64,000 nt of DNA from Cyanoderma ruficeps. Lineage: Eukaryota; Chordata; Aves; Passeriformes; Timaliidae. Position 1 is the stretch's first letter; the number at the start of each line of letters is the position of its first letter. The stretch spans positions 695,508 to 759,507 of the forward strand of contig VZDJ01004378.1 in NCBI GenBank assembly GCA_008694505.1, written 5' to 3'. The position numbers and the translations under genes were made by a program. Under the pieces are notes generated by a model that saw nothing but the letters and a program-made list of their open reading frames with translations, searched no databases and was not told where the DNA came from. Below, one piece after another: positions 14,470 through 27,140 of the stretch.

Positions 14470-15190
14470 ATTCAACAAGTGCAAGTCCCAGTCTCTGGGA
14501 AGGCAGACCCACTTTCAATGACACAGGCTGGGGAGTGATGTCTGGGGAGCACAGCTGCAAAAAGCAGTCCTGGGGGTCCTGGTGGGAAGTGAGATGAGTA
14601 TGAAGAAGCAGTGACTTGGCAGAAAAAGGCCTCCCAGGCTATCTTAACAGAAGTAGAGCCACTGTACACTGAGAAAAGAGATTATCCTTCTATTCAGCAT
14701 TCTCTAGAGTATCGTGTCCATCTTTGGGTCCCCCTATAAAAAACAGTTATTGAGAAATTGAACCATTCAACATGAGGTTGTGAAGATGCTGGGATGCTGG
14801 AGCATTTGTCCTGTGAAGAGAGGCCAAGGAAGCTGGGCTTGTCCATAGAGAAAAAGAGATGGCTTTGGCCAGACCAAAGAGCAGACCCCAACTCCTAACA
14901 ACAGGTCACCAGGAACATGGTGTGAGGCCTACTGGGGCATGGCAGGAAGACAGAAGACCATGAGCATATATTGAAGCAAGAGCAATACAGAGCAGATGTA
15001 AATTTTTTTCCCAGGGGGATGGTGCAACACTTGAAGAATTTCAGCCTTGCAGACGTTGAAGATACTACTGGATAAAAACCTTAAGCATCTGTGTTTGACC
15101 TCAAGATGACCCTGCCTTAAGTCTTTAAGGACTAGAGACCTCCTGTGGTCCCATCCAACCTGACTTATCCTGTGATCATAAAATCACAGA
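14470..15190 (+). mobile_element. CR1 LINE 3' fragment, sense
   Basis: The plus strand follows the end of CR1 ORF2 in sense orientation. Landmarks are the ACAGGCTGGGGAGTGATG stretch near 14523, CTGGGGGTCCTGGTGG near 14568, GAGTATCGTGTCCATCTTTGGG near 14706, GATGCTGGAGCATTTGTCCT near 14793, and a tail TCCTGTGATCATAAAATCACAG at about 15168-15189. The reading frame is broken by indels. It is a typical 5'-truncated copy. Confidence 0.85.
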
Positions 15191-15743
15191 GGAGAAAGGA
15201 CAATAAGAAAATGAAAGTTATCTTAAAAGGGGGTTTACTTTGTTATAAATGCAGAAAGTACAACTTTGCCTCCAATATTTACAGCGTAAGTTGTTGTACC
15301 AACCATCCCAGATAGTCAGATGTGTCAGACATTATCCACAATAATTTTTTGCAAAACAACATACAGCTTGGAACATTTAAATCTAAAGGGAGGGAAGAAA
15401 AAATGAGAAGGAACAACAGGCATATAATTCTTTTATGTAAGGAAAAGTTAGTAAGTTCTAATTATGGTTTCATGGAAAAATACTATCAATAACTTGCTAC
15501 ACTACCTGTGTCAATGAGGTTTTGACTTTTATCTGATAGACTACTTGGTTTTGGGGTAAGAAAATATAGATTATTTCCCACAGAAATAAGAGTTTATTCT
15601 GACCAGTTTTAGGCAGCTTTCATTGGAAGTGTTGATACGTTTCCCAAAGTAGAAATTAAATACAGAGACTTTTGGGTGAGAATGGCCTACTATTCATTAG
15701 GAAGACAACCCCAGATCAGATCAAGGAATAAGGAGCAACATAT

Positions 15744-16008
15744 TGTTAGCATAGGCGGGTGTCCCTGTGACCCCCATCCCGGTTTGGCTGGGCTGCACGT
15801 GGCTAATAAACGAGATGGGTACAATGGGCAGATCAGAGATATGATTTAATGCATCTGACCACAGGCAGCATCCAGAGACCAGGGGTGTGGTTAGCCTGGC
15901 ATTTTAGAGGGTTTTACCTGGGGGCAGGTGCCCTAACTTGGCTACAGGGCAGGGGCTTGACCTTATAAGTCTAAGGTCTTGAACCAGCAGGGCTCACTCT
16001 GTTAGCAT
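15744..16008. mobile_element. Unclassified GC-rich insertion with 9-bp direct repeats at its ends
   Basis: A segment clearly richer in GC than its surroundings, bounded by two copies of TGTTAGCAT (15744-15752 and 16000-16008), which could be a target-site duplication. Inside are AATAAA (near 15806) and a palindromic CTTATAAG (near 15962). It could be a small LTR or a non-autonomous element. The family is unknown, and the direct repeat could be chance. Confidence 0.35.
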
Positions 16009-19000
16009 CTTCCTGACATCCCACCTCCCAAGGTCTCACGTTTCCAAAACATATATTTTATCTAATGTAGTAGCTTACCCCGAGTTTACTTTGGGTTAAT
16101 GTTTTTACATTTTTCCTGAAAAAAAGAATGTTTTACTTTTCAGAGGTCAGTTGTTAAAAATAAAGTTACCTGAAACTAGTCAGTGTTTTACAAGAACAGC
16201 TTTTATTGAAACCAGTCTTCTGCTGAAAAAAGTCTGATTGAAAACTTCAACTAATTTTTTAAACACCTGGTTGAGACTTTGGGTCCTTCTAAAGCTCCAA
16301 GGATGTGGTACATGTAGGCAACTAAACTTCAGTGTGGTTTAACTTAGTTCTCTATTAATATATTTTTAAATCTACGCAGTTCAGTAAAAAACAGTATTTT
16401 CAAAACTAATACAGAAACAAGAAAGGTGTTGTTGATTCAGTGCTTCAAATGGATTTTTGCTTGAAAATACTATGAGAAAACTGCAGAGATGGAGTAATAT
16501 ACATCAGAGCAATTATTCCTACTGCTATTCCAAAAGAATACACGCTTAGAATCACTGTAATTTAGTAGACAAAACATGCACTAGAGGATACAGAGGAACA
16601 CAAAATACAATAATGGCTGGTAACGTATTGCTGATGGTATTGAAATGCTTGTAATATTCTGTTTTCAATGCTGAAAATAAAGGAGTTCACAAGGAATAAC
16701 AAAAAAGCAACAAAGTTTGTGACATACAAAGAATAATGTTGGACTTAAGTCTCTTTATGTGTATTAAAATAACTAAGTGGAAAATATCTTCATTACATGC
16801 TGCACTTTTCTTTGCCATAGATATGTTTGCTATCCAGGGATCACTTGCACATTCTTTTGATCTCAGTAGGATATTATTTAACAGACAACTTATCTGAAGT
16901 TAGATAGATTTGAAATTTTTTGTCACATGACTTTAATTTTCTTTGGATGAAAAAAATGTTCTGCTGAGCAATTAAAAAACATCAGAATGGCGGTATGAGT
17001 CTGACTGAGATCCAAACTTCTGCCATGAACTTCAGAGAAGGAAAAAGCCTGAAGAGGCATTTATAATGGTTATTAGACTGTTTCCTTTAGCCTTTAACCC
17101 TCAGGTCTTGCAATGAAAAAATCGCATCCAGGGACACTGACTGTTGCTCATCCCAGTCATCAGATCTTTTCAGAGAGGGTGGCAGAAGCTGGTGGACTTG
17201 GTCCCTGTCCTGTACCTGTCCTGTGGATAGCTTTGGATTGCAGAGCTGTCAAGCTGGCATCCTTCCACCGTACTCAAAATTCATTTTGGCTCCTGGGTGT
17301 GTTTTTCTGTTAATCAGCTGCCAATCCATTGTATAAGTCTTTCCAGACTATTTTTTAAAAGTTTCCAGTCTAGCAAAGCAAGGCTCTATAGGCTATTTCC
17401 AGACTTTCTGTCTCAGTTGTGTTGGCAGAGTCCCATGCTCTGGACATGGAGTGGAAGAAAGCCTGCTCAGAAAAGGGAGGTGGGGGGAAGAGGAGAGGAA
17501 AACTGAAATGTGAGTGCAGAGGAAGCAGCTAAATTCAAAGAAATTGTCATAACCTTGAAAATTAGACCATGTGGAAACAAGGATGGAGCAAAGGAGTTTG
17601 GGATAGTCAGTAGCCAAGGAAGGATTTTGCAAGCTGATAGTTCACTCTTCCTTCTCAGTGGTATCCCAAGGAGAAAGTGGTAATGCCGCCATCTCCTTTA
17701 GCTCTGGATGCTAATACTTCCTTGGCAGGCAATTCCAAAGAGACGAGCAAAAGGGAGCAAAGAGACCATTTTTTCCAGTGGCAGTAAACTCAGCAATCTG
17801 TTGGATAGATATGTGAAATGCTTGTGCAAAATAAACTGCTGAGACTGAAGCAATAAATTCTTGTTTAAACAACTCTATTAAAAAGATTGTTATAGGTGTC
17901 TAAAATGGCCATCCCTAAAAGTAAAGGGTGACAGACAGACAGCTGCCATTCACCCTTGCATCTGCTGGACTTTGTATTATTAACAGGTTAGTGTGGGTAT
18001 TTTGTTTTAATCTGTTTTAAGGAAATGGATTATTCTCCTCTGAAGAATCAGAGGGCACATTCTCTCACATATACCTGCACATGCATGTATATATCTGTTC
18101 TTTAGGAACAGAAACTGCATAAACAGAGACTGAATATACCACAGAATATAAAACTTGGATAAGTTAGGCAAAGTCATATTCTGAATGTGCCTCACAGGTC
18201 TAAATGTTAATACAACAGGATTTGTTATTGTTCATGTTCACATAATAAAAAAGATAAATTCAAACTTTCTGTAAAATGAATCACTTTAAAGCTAGGACAG
18301 AATTTGCAATATTTCAGGTTTTAAACAGGCCTGCAGTGTGTGTAGTGGCATGTCAGTCAAGGGGAGATATAGAGAGATCACAGCAGGAAGTGCAACTCTG
18401 CATTAGTGCACTTAGAGTTTAGAGATATGTCAAGAGATCTCTGTTCAGTTCAAACAAAAAGGTCCCACATTTTCTTTGGGGAGGTCTTTGCATATGACCT
18501 TATAGCTATTGGTTTGGGTTTTTCTTTTACATAACTAAATCGAAGAAGATCCACCACGTTATGCTTAAAGTAAAAGTATGATACTCAGTATTGCAAAAGG
18601 AAACTTTGCACAGACTGGAAAACTTTTCTAAATGAAGGAAAAGGAAACCACTTATAATTGTATTTCAATTGTAACATGAGAGTTGTATTCTCAGTGATAG
18701 TGAATACCACCCATAGGACATCAATTAGTTGGACAAATTAATGGGTTCAACAGAATTCAGGATCTTTTCCCAACACACATTGATTGTCCCTGCCTCCTTC
18801 TGCAGCAAATGTTTAAATATTTAATGTACAAATTATTTTGAAGCTTTTGTTATTATTTGGCACATATCTTTGGTAGGCTTCTATCTAAATAGACAGTGTG
18901 TACCCTTCTATCTACTCTCTGCGTAGTATCATTTGACTGATACTAATTTTCATCTGCCACACCTGAGTAAATCTCAGCAGCAGTTGTTGTGTTCAGTCAG

Positions 19001-19030
19001 AGATGCCAACTGGAAAGTAATCTTTTGATC
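16009..19030. other. Intergenic sequence, no gene seen
   Basis: AT-rich DNA with scattered short open frames that show no domain or family signature. No repeat family recognised with confidence. Confidence 0.5.
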
Positions 19031-19034
19031 TGTG

Positions 19035-19441
19035 ACTGAAGTGGAACAAAGGCATGTCCTGTGTCCTGTGAGAAGTGGCTGAGGGAGCTGAGGGTCTTCA
19101 GCCTGGAGAAGAGAAGCCCCAGGGGAGATTTTATCACACCCTGAAAGGAGGCCCAGCCTCATCTCCCAGATACCAAGTGGCAGGACAAGAGGACACAGCC
19201 TCAACTATACCAGGGGAGGTTTAGGTCTGAGTCAGGGAGAAATCCTTCACAAAAAGGTTGATTAGACATTGGAATGGACTGCTCAAGGAGGTTTTAAAGT
19301 CACTGTCCCTGGTGGTGTTTAAGGTAAGACTGGACATGACACTCAGTGCATGGTTTGTTGTTATGGTGGTGTTAAGTCATAGGTGGGACTCAATGATCTC
19401 AGAAGTCTTTTCCAATCTAATTGATTCAGTGATTCTGTGAA
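19035..19441 (+). mobile_element. CR1 LINE 3' end, sense
   Basis: The sense CR1 ORF2 terminus is easily seen: TCTTCAGCCTGGAGAAGAGA near 19098, a tract corresponding to HWNRLPREV-type coding (TTGGAATGGACTGCTC near 19268), GTGGGACTCAATGATCTC near 19383, and the tail ending GATTCAGTGATTCTGTGA at 19441. It is 5'-truncated and contains internal deletions. Confidence 0.88.
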
Positions 19442-20009
19442 AAAATAAAAGTTGGGACCGATTTTTTTTATCTTTTTTCAGAATATTCATAAGAGAATTG
19501 AGAAATTTAATTTTTTTTAGTTACTTGAAAAATAGTCCAGAACTAATTCATCAGAATTCTTTTCTGAATATCAATATTCAAAATTTCTATATTTTTGGTT
19601 ATTTACACAACTCACACGTTAATGTCTTTTGATGGATTGATCCGTATAATCAAGCATCAAAAATTAAGACACAGAAATGAATAGAAATAATAAATAGGTT
19701 TCAGCAAATATTTTAGCTTGCTTGTATTTTTTTTTCAAATCTTCCATTTTAGAAAGCTTAATACCTTTATTTTAATTTTTTTAAATGAGCATAAAAGGAT
19801 GTAAACACAGCTGAAGTTATATTTTCCTGACTCAGTATTTGCAGGACACAGCAAACACTCACAGAATTGATGATGCTGTGAATGACTCTGCCAGCAAAAC
19901 ACATTTCATTGTCTTCTCAAAAGCTATGTGTGTTTTGACACCAGCAAAACAACAAAGTCCCCTTTACAGTGGGCTAAATTCACAAGACAGAAACATGCCT
20001 TATGAATAG

Positions 20010-20627
20010 TTCTTCTTTTGGCTGGGATAAAGTTAATTTTGTTCCTAGTGGCTAATACACTGCTGTGGTTTGGATTTGGTATGAGAATAATGATAACACA
20101 CTGATATTGATATTTTGGCTGTTGCTGAGTAGTGCTGACCCTAAGTCAAGGACTTTGCAGTGTCCTGTGCTCTGCCAGTGAGAAGCTGCCCAGGAAGCTG
20201 GGAGGGAGCACAGCTGGGACAGCTGATCTAAACTGGTTAAATTGTATATTCCACACCTTGGAATGTCATACCCAGGATTTAAACTGGGGGGAGTCGGCCA
20301 GGAGGGGCCAATAGATGCTCAAGCCTAGGCTGGATATTAGTCAGGTGGTGAGCAGTTGCTCATATTGGGCATCACTTGTTTCTCTTGTGTTTTTTTCCTC
20401 TCTGGTTTTGCTGTCCCTCTTTTGTTTGCTGTTATTTTTATTTATTATTATAGTAATTATAATAGTTATTTCAATTATTAAACTATTTCAATTAATAAAT
20501 TATTATCTCAACCCATGTCTTTTACCTTTTTTTTCCAGTTGTCCTCCCCATCCCACCAAGATGGGAAGGGGGCAGGGATAAGTGAGCGGCTGCACAGTGC
20601 TCAGTCACCAAGTGGGATTAAACCACA
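20010..20627 (+). mobile_element. Solo LTR, avian ERVL-like family
   Basis: It starts with a GGCTGGGATAAAGTTAATTTT block and continues through TGAGAATAATGATAACACACTGA and CTGCCCAGGAAGCTGGGAGG stretches. It has a T-rich poly(A) region with TATTAAAC near 20478, and ends GAGCGGCTGCACAGTGC...GATTAAACCACA. This is the layout of a very common bird LTR. No primer binding site or coding region follows, so it is a solo LTR. The plus-strand open frames inside it are fortuitous. Confidence 0.8.
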
Positions 20628-22291
20628 TGAATTCACATTAGCTAGGGAGGAACATGCTTATTTCAACAATATGAAAGAAATCTATTAAAATATCTTGGCT
20701 TATAATACAGGATGGATTAGATATGAGGGCATGTCTACAACAAAGCACATCTTAAAATTATAGTACATTGAGGGGAAAGTAAAATCATGCAACATTGCCA
20801 GAGACCAGCTCACTAACTTCATTGCAGCTATGGGGTGTGCAACTCCTGCACTGCTGTGGCTTTCAGTGTGAGAACAGGTACTATTTCACTAGTTGCTTCC
20901 ATTTGGAAGTCTAATATACCTAGACCCTTGTAGTTTTTACATTATTCAGTGGGTATACCCTAGCTGAGGCAGTTTCAAGGAGGACTAAGTGCTGACTTAA
21001 GCACTTATATATTGACTTCTATATCTCTTGAGGATGCCACTCAGAAAATTGTTCACTTATTTTTTGCCACATCTCTCAAAAAAATGTACAACCTGGATAC
21101 TTTATTTCTTGCATTTTGCTCTGAATACTTTTGCATAGTATTATTTCATAAAGAAATTATACTGAGTAGGTTTATTTACTACCACATATTGCTTGATTAA
21201 AATATGGAGGTAAATTTAATTTGCATCTCTCTCTATCACCATTGAAAATATTTTCTCTTCATTCTTATTTCTACTCTGAGTATGTGTTTACATGGGTTTC
21301 CTGTGCTTTTGATGTATAAGTGTCAAAGCTGCTTCATTTCCTCCTGAGCTGTAGAACTGGGAATTGGCTTGAAATATCTGTCATTCTGTAGTGGCACCAA
21401 AGATCTTGGCCTTGAAAACTCTGTTGTTCATTCTTTCTAAAAGAGAATATGCATTTTTTTGTAAGAAACATACAGCGCTTTTAAAAAGCAGGTAGGACCA
21501 GAGCCCAAATAAACTGTGTTTCTTTTGCTTCAGCATTACAGCCTGCTGCCATGAATTTAAATTTCTACTGGACACCCAAGACTGCAAAGAATGCAGAGTT
21601 TCACATCACGTGTCTCTGGTTTTGGCTTCAAGTGAAACTCAGTATTAATTAAAGATTCTTGTCATGATCTTTAACACAGGGAGAAAAAATATTTTGTAGT
21701 ACTTTAGTAAGAAGTGAATGGATAGAAACAGTAATAAATGTAGAAAATACAGAATATACAGAAAAAATATTACTCTGCTCCCTCAAAAAGGAAACACACT
21801 TGTTTCCTTCTGTGTTTATTAGGGTGAAATAAAGAAAAAAATGACATTTTATTTACAAATATTTTTGCTTTTTGAGACTGTGGGTGATTTGTAAATTATA
21901 CAGCTTTCATGATATCTAAGGCACTGACACAAGTTCTTCAAAGTACTAATTTCTGACACAGAAATAAGTCTCATTATGTACCATTTATGTTGTTTTAAGC
22001 AATAAGAAGCAAAGACTGTTATCACCAAGTGTATCATGGAACACATGCCCCTGAGTTTTAAGGACTGATCACTGAATAGTAACTTTTTCCACCATGGCAT
22101 CAGAGCAGTTTGGTGTAGGTGGTACTGCTTGCTAGATCAACATAGGGAATATGCAAGAGGCCTGAGTCCAAACGTCAGCAGCAAACCAAACAGTACATAT
22201 TGAAGCTATATGTATAATCTTTCTTTCCTCAGGTCACTTCTACATGTCTGAGTTGATCTGCTTGCATGGTTTGTTACTGCTCTTTAGGAAC
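20628..22291. other. Intergenic sequence, no gene seen
   Basis: AT-rich DNA, no exon, RNA gene or clear repeat recognised. Confidence 0.5.
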
Positions 22292-22331
22292 AAAAAAAAA
22301 AAAAAAAAANNNNNNAAAAAAAAAAAAAAAA
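22292..22331. repeat. Poly-A tract containing an assembly gap
   Basis: A run of A residues is interrupted by six N at 22310-22315 and resumes as A on the other side. The true length of the homopolymer is unknown. The open frame crossing it is an artefact. Confidence 0.95.
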
Positions 22332-25110
22332 TAAAATGGTGTCTAGGCACAATTTTCTCCTCCCAAAGGAAGATGATTATCAAGCAAGTGTTGGTGATGC
22401 AGTTCTACTACTCCCTACCAGTTCTTGCTCTGAGAAAAGAGGGAATTTCCAGAGCTATAGGAAAAAGACAATGCATCAGATTAGTAATATAAATCAGTGG
22501 CTCAAGAATTTAAAATAAGCGTGTGACCATCATGAGGTTAATGCTGACTTTCCTTCACATCTAACAAAGCAAGCATTTGCTACCTGCCATTGACCATAGA
22601 AATCTGGGTGGTGACTAATCCCCTTCTGTTAGCAGTTTGTAGTCAGTCTGTTTGGATTTAGAATATCAGTAGCTAGATCTGTTTTTTGAGAGTTCAATGT
22701 CATAAAGGATTTTTCATACCATACTACCCATTGATCACACAATTTATATGCCATTGATGGCTTTGTACTTCCTATGAGGATGGCTTAGCACTTAAAGGCT
22801 ATACACTTATATCAGGGCTTTTCAGGGCATACATATACCCATACTGTGCATGGAGATTTGTTGAAATAATACATCATGATAAAAGACATTTTTTTCCCCT
22901 GAATTCTGCATACTACCAAGGCCACTTAATGTCCCTCAGCTGTAGCTTATCAGGTCAAATGTATGGCTCAAAACTTCTACAGCACCTCTGTGGATGCAGA
23001 AATGAGAGTACATTCATTTCTAGTTTTTTCCTATGCAGCTAAACAGCTTGTTATTCTTATCAGGATCTGGTGAATTGTTCATTCCTTTAAGGCTAATAAA
23101 GCTGAGAGAATTTATCCATCAGCCAGCTGAACAGCTGCAGTATGGTGACAGTGTGTATCTGGCTGATGGAACCTACCTAGCAACTTCTGTGCCATTTACC
23201 AAAATTGCACACTTTTTCAACCTTATCATATGGTTCACGTTAGAGTGTCTGCAAGAGCTCATTTGTGCTGTGTATGAGTACTGGGAGACAAAAAGATGAT
23301 ACTAAACCTGTAAGTTTCATTTGAATAGCTGTCATGTGAGACATCGAAAAAAGTTAACTTATATCTCAGGTGAAGAAATGTGACCTGCATGTTCTCTATC
23401 TGCCTTCTCTGCCTGAATACTGAGCAGAGCACCTGACCCTCCCACAGAAATGGATCTAGCTCAAAGTGCTATACTCCCAAGAAGGAGATTTGTGTTTGCT
23501 GAAATCCTAAAAGCATAGAAATCAAGAACAACCTCCAAACTTGGGACTTTGATATCTACACCAAAAGTTCAGCAGCACCTTTTGAATAGTGGTTCATTTT
23601 TACAGAATTGGCAGCAGAGAAGGATGTGTGTGAGACTGGGGTCTTAGATTTTGACACAGTGATAATTAGGTTGCTAACAACAACTGTTTACTGACTCTCC
23701 TGATGCTATTGTATTAGATAAAATGCTAGAAATTAATATAAATGGCCAAGAAGCTGTGTGGCTCATAGAAGCCTGAGACCTGGACCAAAGAGGAACAGAA
23801 ACAAGTTAATAGCAAATGGGGCCATGTAATATAAACACAAGTACCACCACAAGGCAGGAACCAACAGACTTAATCTTTGAGAAGTCACATCACAAGCAAG
23901 TAAAAACACAATCATTACAAAGCACCATTTGTTATCTGTTTCCTTCTAGCTTATTAGTTTATTTAAATTAATTTCTAATAATTAATTAGACAAAGCACAC
24001 GTGGGCAAAATATTTTCACCAGTAAAAACCCAAACTTCAAGGTTTAAAAAAACTGAGCTGGCCCTGACCTTGATGAAGATGTGAAAGAGACTTTCTGACT
24101 TGTTTTCATCTAGCGAAAGTAGACAATACCACTAAAATCCTCCTGTTTGTTTGTGAAGTAGGAAGAGCTGAAAGTCTGTGCTCATATAGACAATGACATG
24201 CAACTCCTGATCAACTTAACTAGAAAGATCATATTAACTTTTACACAGTTTTAAGAATATTATCCCTTAAACAATCCAGGTTCTGGTATGGCTATCCACA
24301 TTTGTTCAACATATGTTCAACATAGTGTTATTTTCACCTGAAAAACATGAGCTCCAGTTCAGGCTGCAGTGGATTTACCATGTTCTGTCTTCTGGCTTAC
24401 AGGCTTTTCCTATTTTTGGATGTTTACTTTTCTGTTACACTGGGGTGATGAAAATGGTCTCAAACATGGTTTGAAGGCCAGTTAGTGACTGGAGAACTGG
24501 GAGCATTCAAGAACTTGGCATTCATAAAAAAATCATTAAGTAGCACTTTAGACGTTGTGCAGTGATAGGTCTAACACCCAACACCTGTACAGGGGGACAG
24601 CTGTAGGATAAAGGGAAGGGTAGCATTCTTCTCCAGCTCTGGACAAAACCCTAACTTTTCAGTAGAACAACCAACAAGCCATCTAAAAATAATGATAGAA
24701 GGTAATATGGAAATGAGGTATAAAGCTGATAATGAGAGGACTACACAATATGGTATAAACAGACAGAAGTAAATACATTAGAAGCAACAGTCATTCTGAT
24801 TTCATTTTGCTATTACATTGGGTCAAGGAGCCAAATTTATGGTGGCTGCATGGTCTATGTCAAGAACCAGTTACCGTTTTTGGAAGATTTAATTTGGAAA
24901 CAGAGTTGTGCTTCTCAACGAAGTAACAGACTACATTTAGAATTATTGATCACATTTTGCAAAAATAGATGCAATTAAATCTTTTGTTTCTATATATAAT
25001 GAAAAGGCAGATAAGAAGTAATATTAAACCATGGACAATGTTACTTGAACGGAACATCAGCGGCTTGTGCAGCTAAATGTGATTAATGTGATTAATCCTG
25101 CTTTTAGAGA
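22332..25110. other. Intergenic sequence, no gene seen
   Basis: No recognisable exon, RNA gene or transposon. Ordinary AT-rich composition. Confidence 0.5.
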
Positions 25111-26467
25111 TGTCATGGGTTGAAACAGTATCTCCCTGTTAGGACCTTACATTCCATAGAAAGAGCAAGGACCTGGGGGGTGGGGGGGGTGGGGGTGCAG
25201 GTTTTGGATTGGCATGCAGTTCTGACCACTCGACTTTTGTTAATACCCATATAAAAAGCTGAAGCTGGGTTGGAGACTCCCTCTTTCTGCCCTGTCCGGT
25301 GAGCAGGTGACATGTGGGCAGCTGAGGAGATCCCGGCTTAGGCCCCGGCTGCCCTCAGGACTCCGGGAGCCGCTGCCCGCAGAGGGGGCAGGGCTGCAGT
25401 TCAGCAGGGCCAGCCGTGCGTCTGGGCCATGGAGGGGATCGGGTCGGTCGTGGCAGGACTGTCAGCACCCCTGGCCCGGGGCGAGGATGGGATCTCTCCC
25501 TCCCCGACTCTACGCTGGGCTTTACAGAGAGCAGGTGCCAGCTGCTGGAGCCATCAGATGGAGAGGTGGAAGACAATGTATCCATCACCCTCCCCCCACC
25601 AGCATGGCTTTGGAACATTTGAGGCTGCCCAGCAGAATTCACCTGACCACTGCAGGCCTGGGCAAGCTTCAACTCTTTCCTGACACAAATTGAGACTTTA
25701 AACCCTAACCCTTCTCAGAGGTGAGAGAAAAGGCAAAGTTGGAGGCCTGTGAAGGGACAACATGGAGATCTCAAAGTCAGTAAAGTGTCTTTTTTTTAAG
25801 TGATAGAGGTGACGAGTTGCCTTGGTTCTAGACTGAAAATCTTCTTTGGATTTTGGTAACAGAATAATCTTTGATTTGCGGATTTGAGCAAAGGTATCTG
25901 ATGAACTGAGTTAATATTTTTGTGCCTCCATGAGAGGTTGAACAGAGAGAGATGAGAAGCCCTCTGCCAGTGACAAAGTGAGAAGACTATCTCTGTTCCC
26001 TGAGTTGAAAAAGAGCCTTTGTTTTTTGAGGCAGCTCATTTTTAAAAGGTACCACCCCAATTTGTAAAATCCATGGCCCATAGGTAGTCATAAGAAAGGC
26101 TACGTGACATGGGAAATGCCACAGAAGCAGATTCTCTGGGTGGGCTGTTTTTGTGTGAAAGTTACCAAACCACAGGAGTGACTTCTGTCTCTCAAAGACT
26201 GAATCAAAGACTGTTTTGTAAGTGGTACTGACCTGGAGTTTTGAGTTTTGCCTCTTCACATTGTTTGTAGAAAATGAACAGTTTGTAGTGAGAGGGTTTG
26301 TTTTAGAAATTAATTTGTGTTGGGGTTTTTGTCTTTTTTTTTTCTCCTCTTAGCGTATGTTAATAAAATCTATTTTTTGCTTCTAAGTTGAACCTGCTGT
26401 TGTCTTTTTCTCCCAAAATCCCATCTCTAAGTTAGCAAACAAATTCAGCAAATGTAAAACCTCCACA
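25111..26467 (+). mobile_element. Long endogenous retroviral LTR
   Basis: It begins TGTCATGGGTTGAAAC, a common bird LTR start, and ends near CTCCACA just before a primer binding site. A TATA motif (CATATAAAAAG) lies at about 25248-25258 and AATAAA at 26362-26367, followed by a U5-like region. A G-rich tract at 25175-25198 lies in U3. The GC-rich part 25300-25680 gives overlapping open frames in several phases, which is compositional. The span of about 1.36 kb and the 1.1 kb between TATA and AATAAA are long for an LTR. No gag, pol or env reading frames follow, so the provirus is badly truncated. Confidence 0.65.
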
Positions 26468-26471
26468 AAAA

Positions 26472-26489
26472 TGGTGCCGTGACTCGGAT
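26472..26489 (+). other. Retroviral primer binding site, tRNA-His type
   Basis: The 18 nt are complementary to the 3' end of vertebrate tRNA-His (GUG) including the CCA tail, with no mismatch to the sequence I recall. It sits 4-5 nt after the LTR end, the correct place for a 5' LTR. This identifies the upstream segment as a 5' LTR, not a solo LTR. Confidence 0.8.
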
Positions 26490-27140
26490 AAACAAACCTA
26501 AAGCACGACAAGAGACAATCCTCTCAGAGAATTTTATTGCAAGTATAAATTAAATATCCAAACCAAAGATTTTTAGAAAATTTGATTTTCTTTTTTTTAA
26601 TCCAAGATGTCCACACAAATGGAAAAAAAAAACAAACCCAAAAGTAGCGTAATTCTGCAATTCTCTAATGCCTAAATGCAAAATTGCTACTCTGACAAAT
26701 TTTCTGCTCTATCTACTAGCTATATCAGGACAGAAGCCTCAGGTTCTTTTTTTGACCAAGGCTTTGTTTACACTATCATTTGCACATATGTTTTGATATA
26801 CTTTAATCTCTGTGTCTGACTGAAATATTATTACAGTTTTTAAGTCTGGGTATGAAATTCTAGTACAAACAAGTTTGTGTGTGCTATTTTGGATACAGGA
26901 GCAAAAACATACAAAGCCTGGGTAACAATTTCTTTATACATTTGACTGAGAGTTAAGCAGGTGCTCTTTTCCACATTTGAAGAAACATAAGATTGGTGAC
27001 AGTTGCAGAATATTTTATCTTTGAGTACTACAAACACAAATACTTCCTAGATGATTGGTCTGTAAAAGTAATGTTAATTCATGCCTCTGCTACATTTTTA
27101 ATTACAACTTTATTTTCCTACACAGTCCCTAGTTATACCA
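26490..27140. other. Possible remnant of proviral leader, then unassigned sequence
   Basis: Sequence after the primer binding site would be the retroviral leader, but it soon becomes AT-rich and shows no gag-like frame. The end of the proviral remnant cannot be placed. Confidence 0.35.

Noticed and set aside
25307..25693. Overlapping open frames in three phases on both strands
   Set aside because: They lie in the GC-rich part of an LTR and show no protein-family signature.
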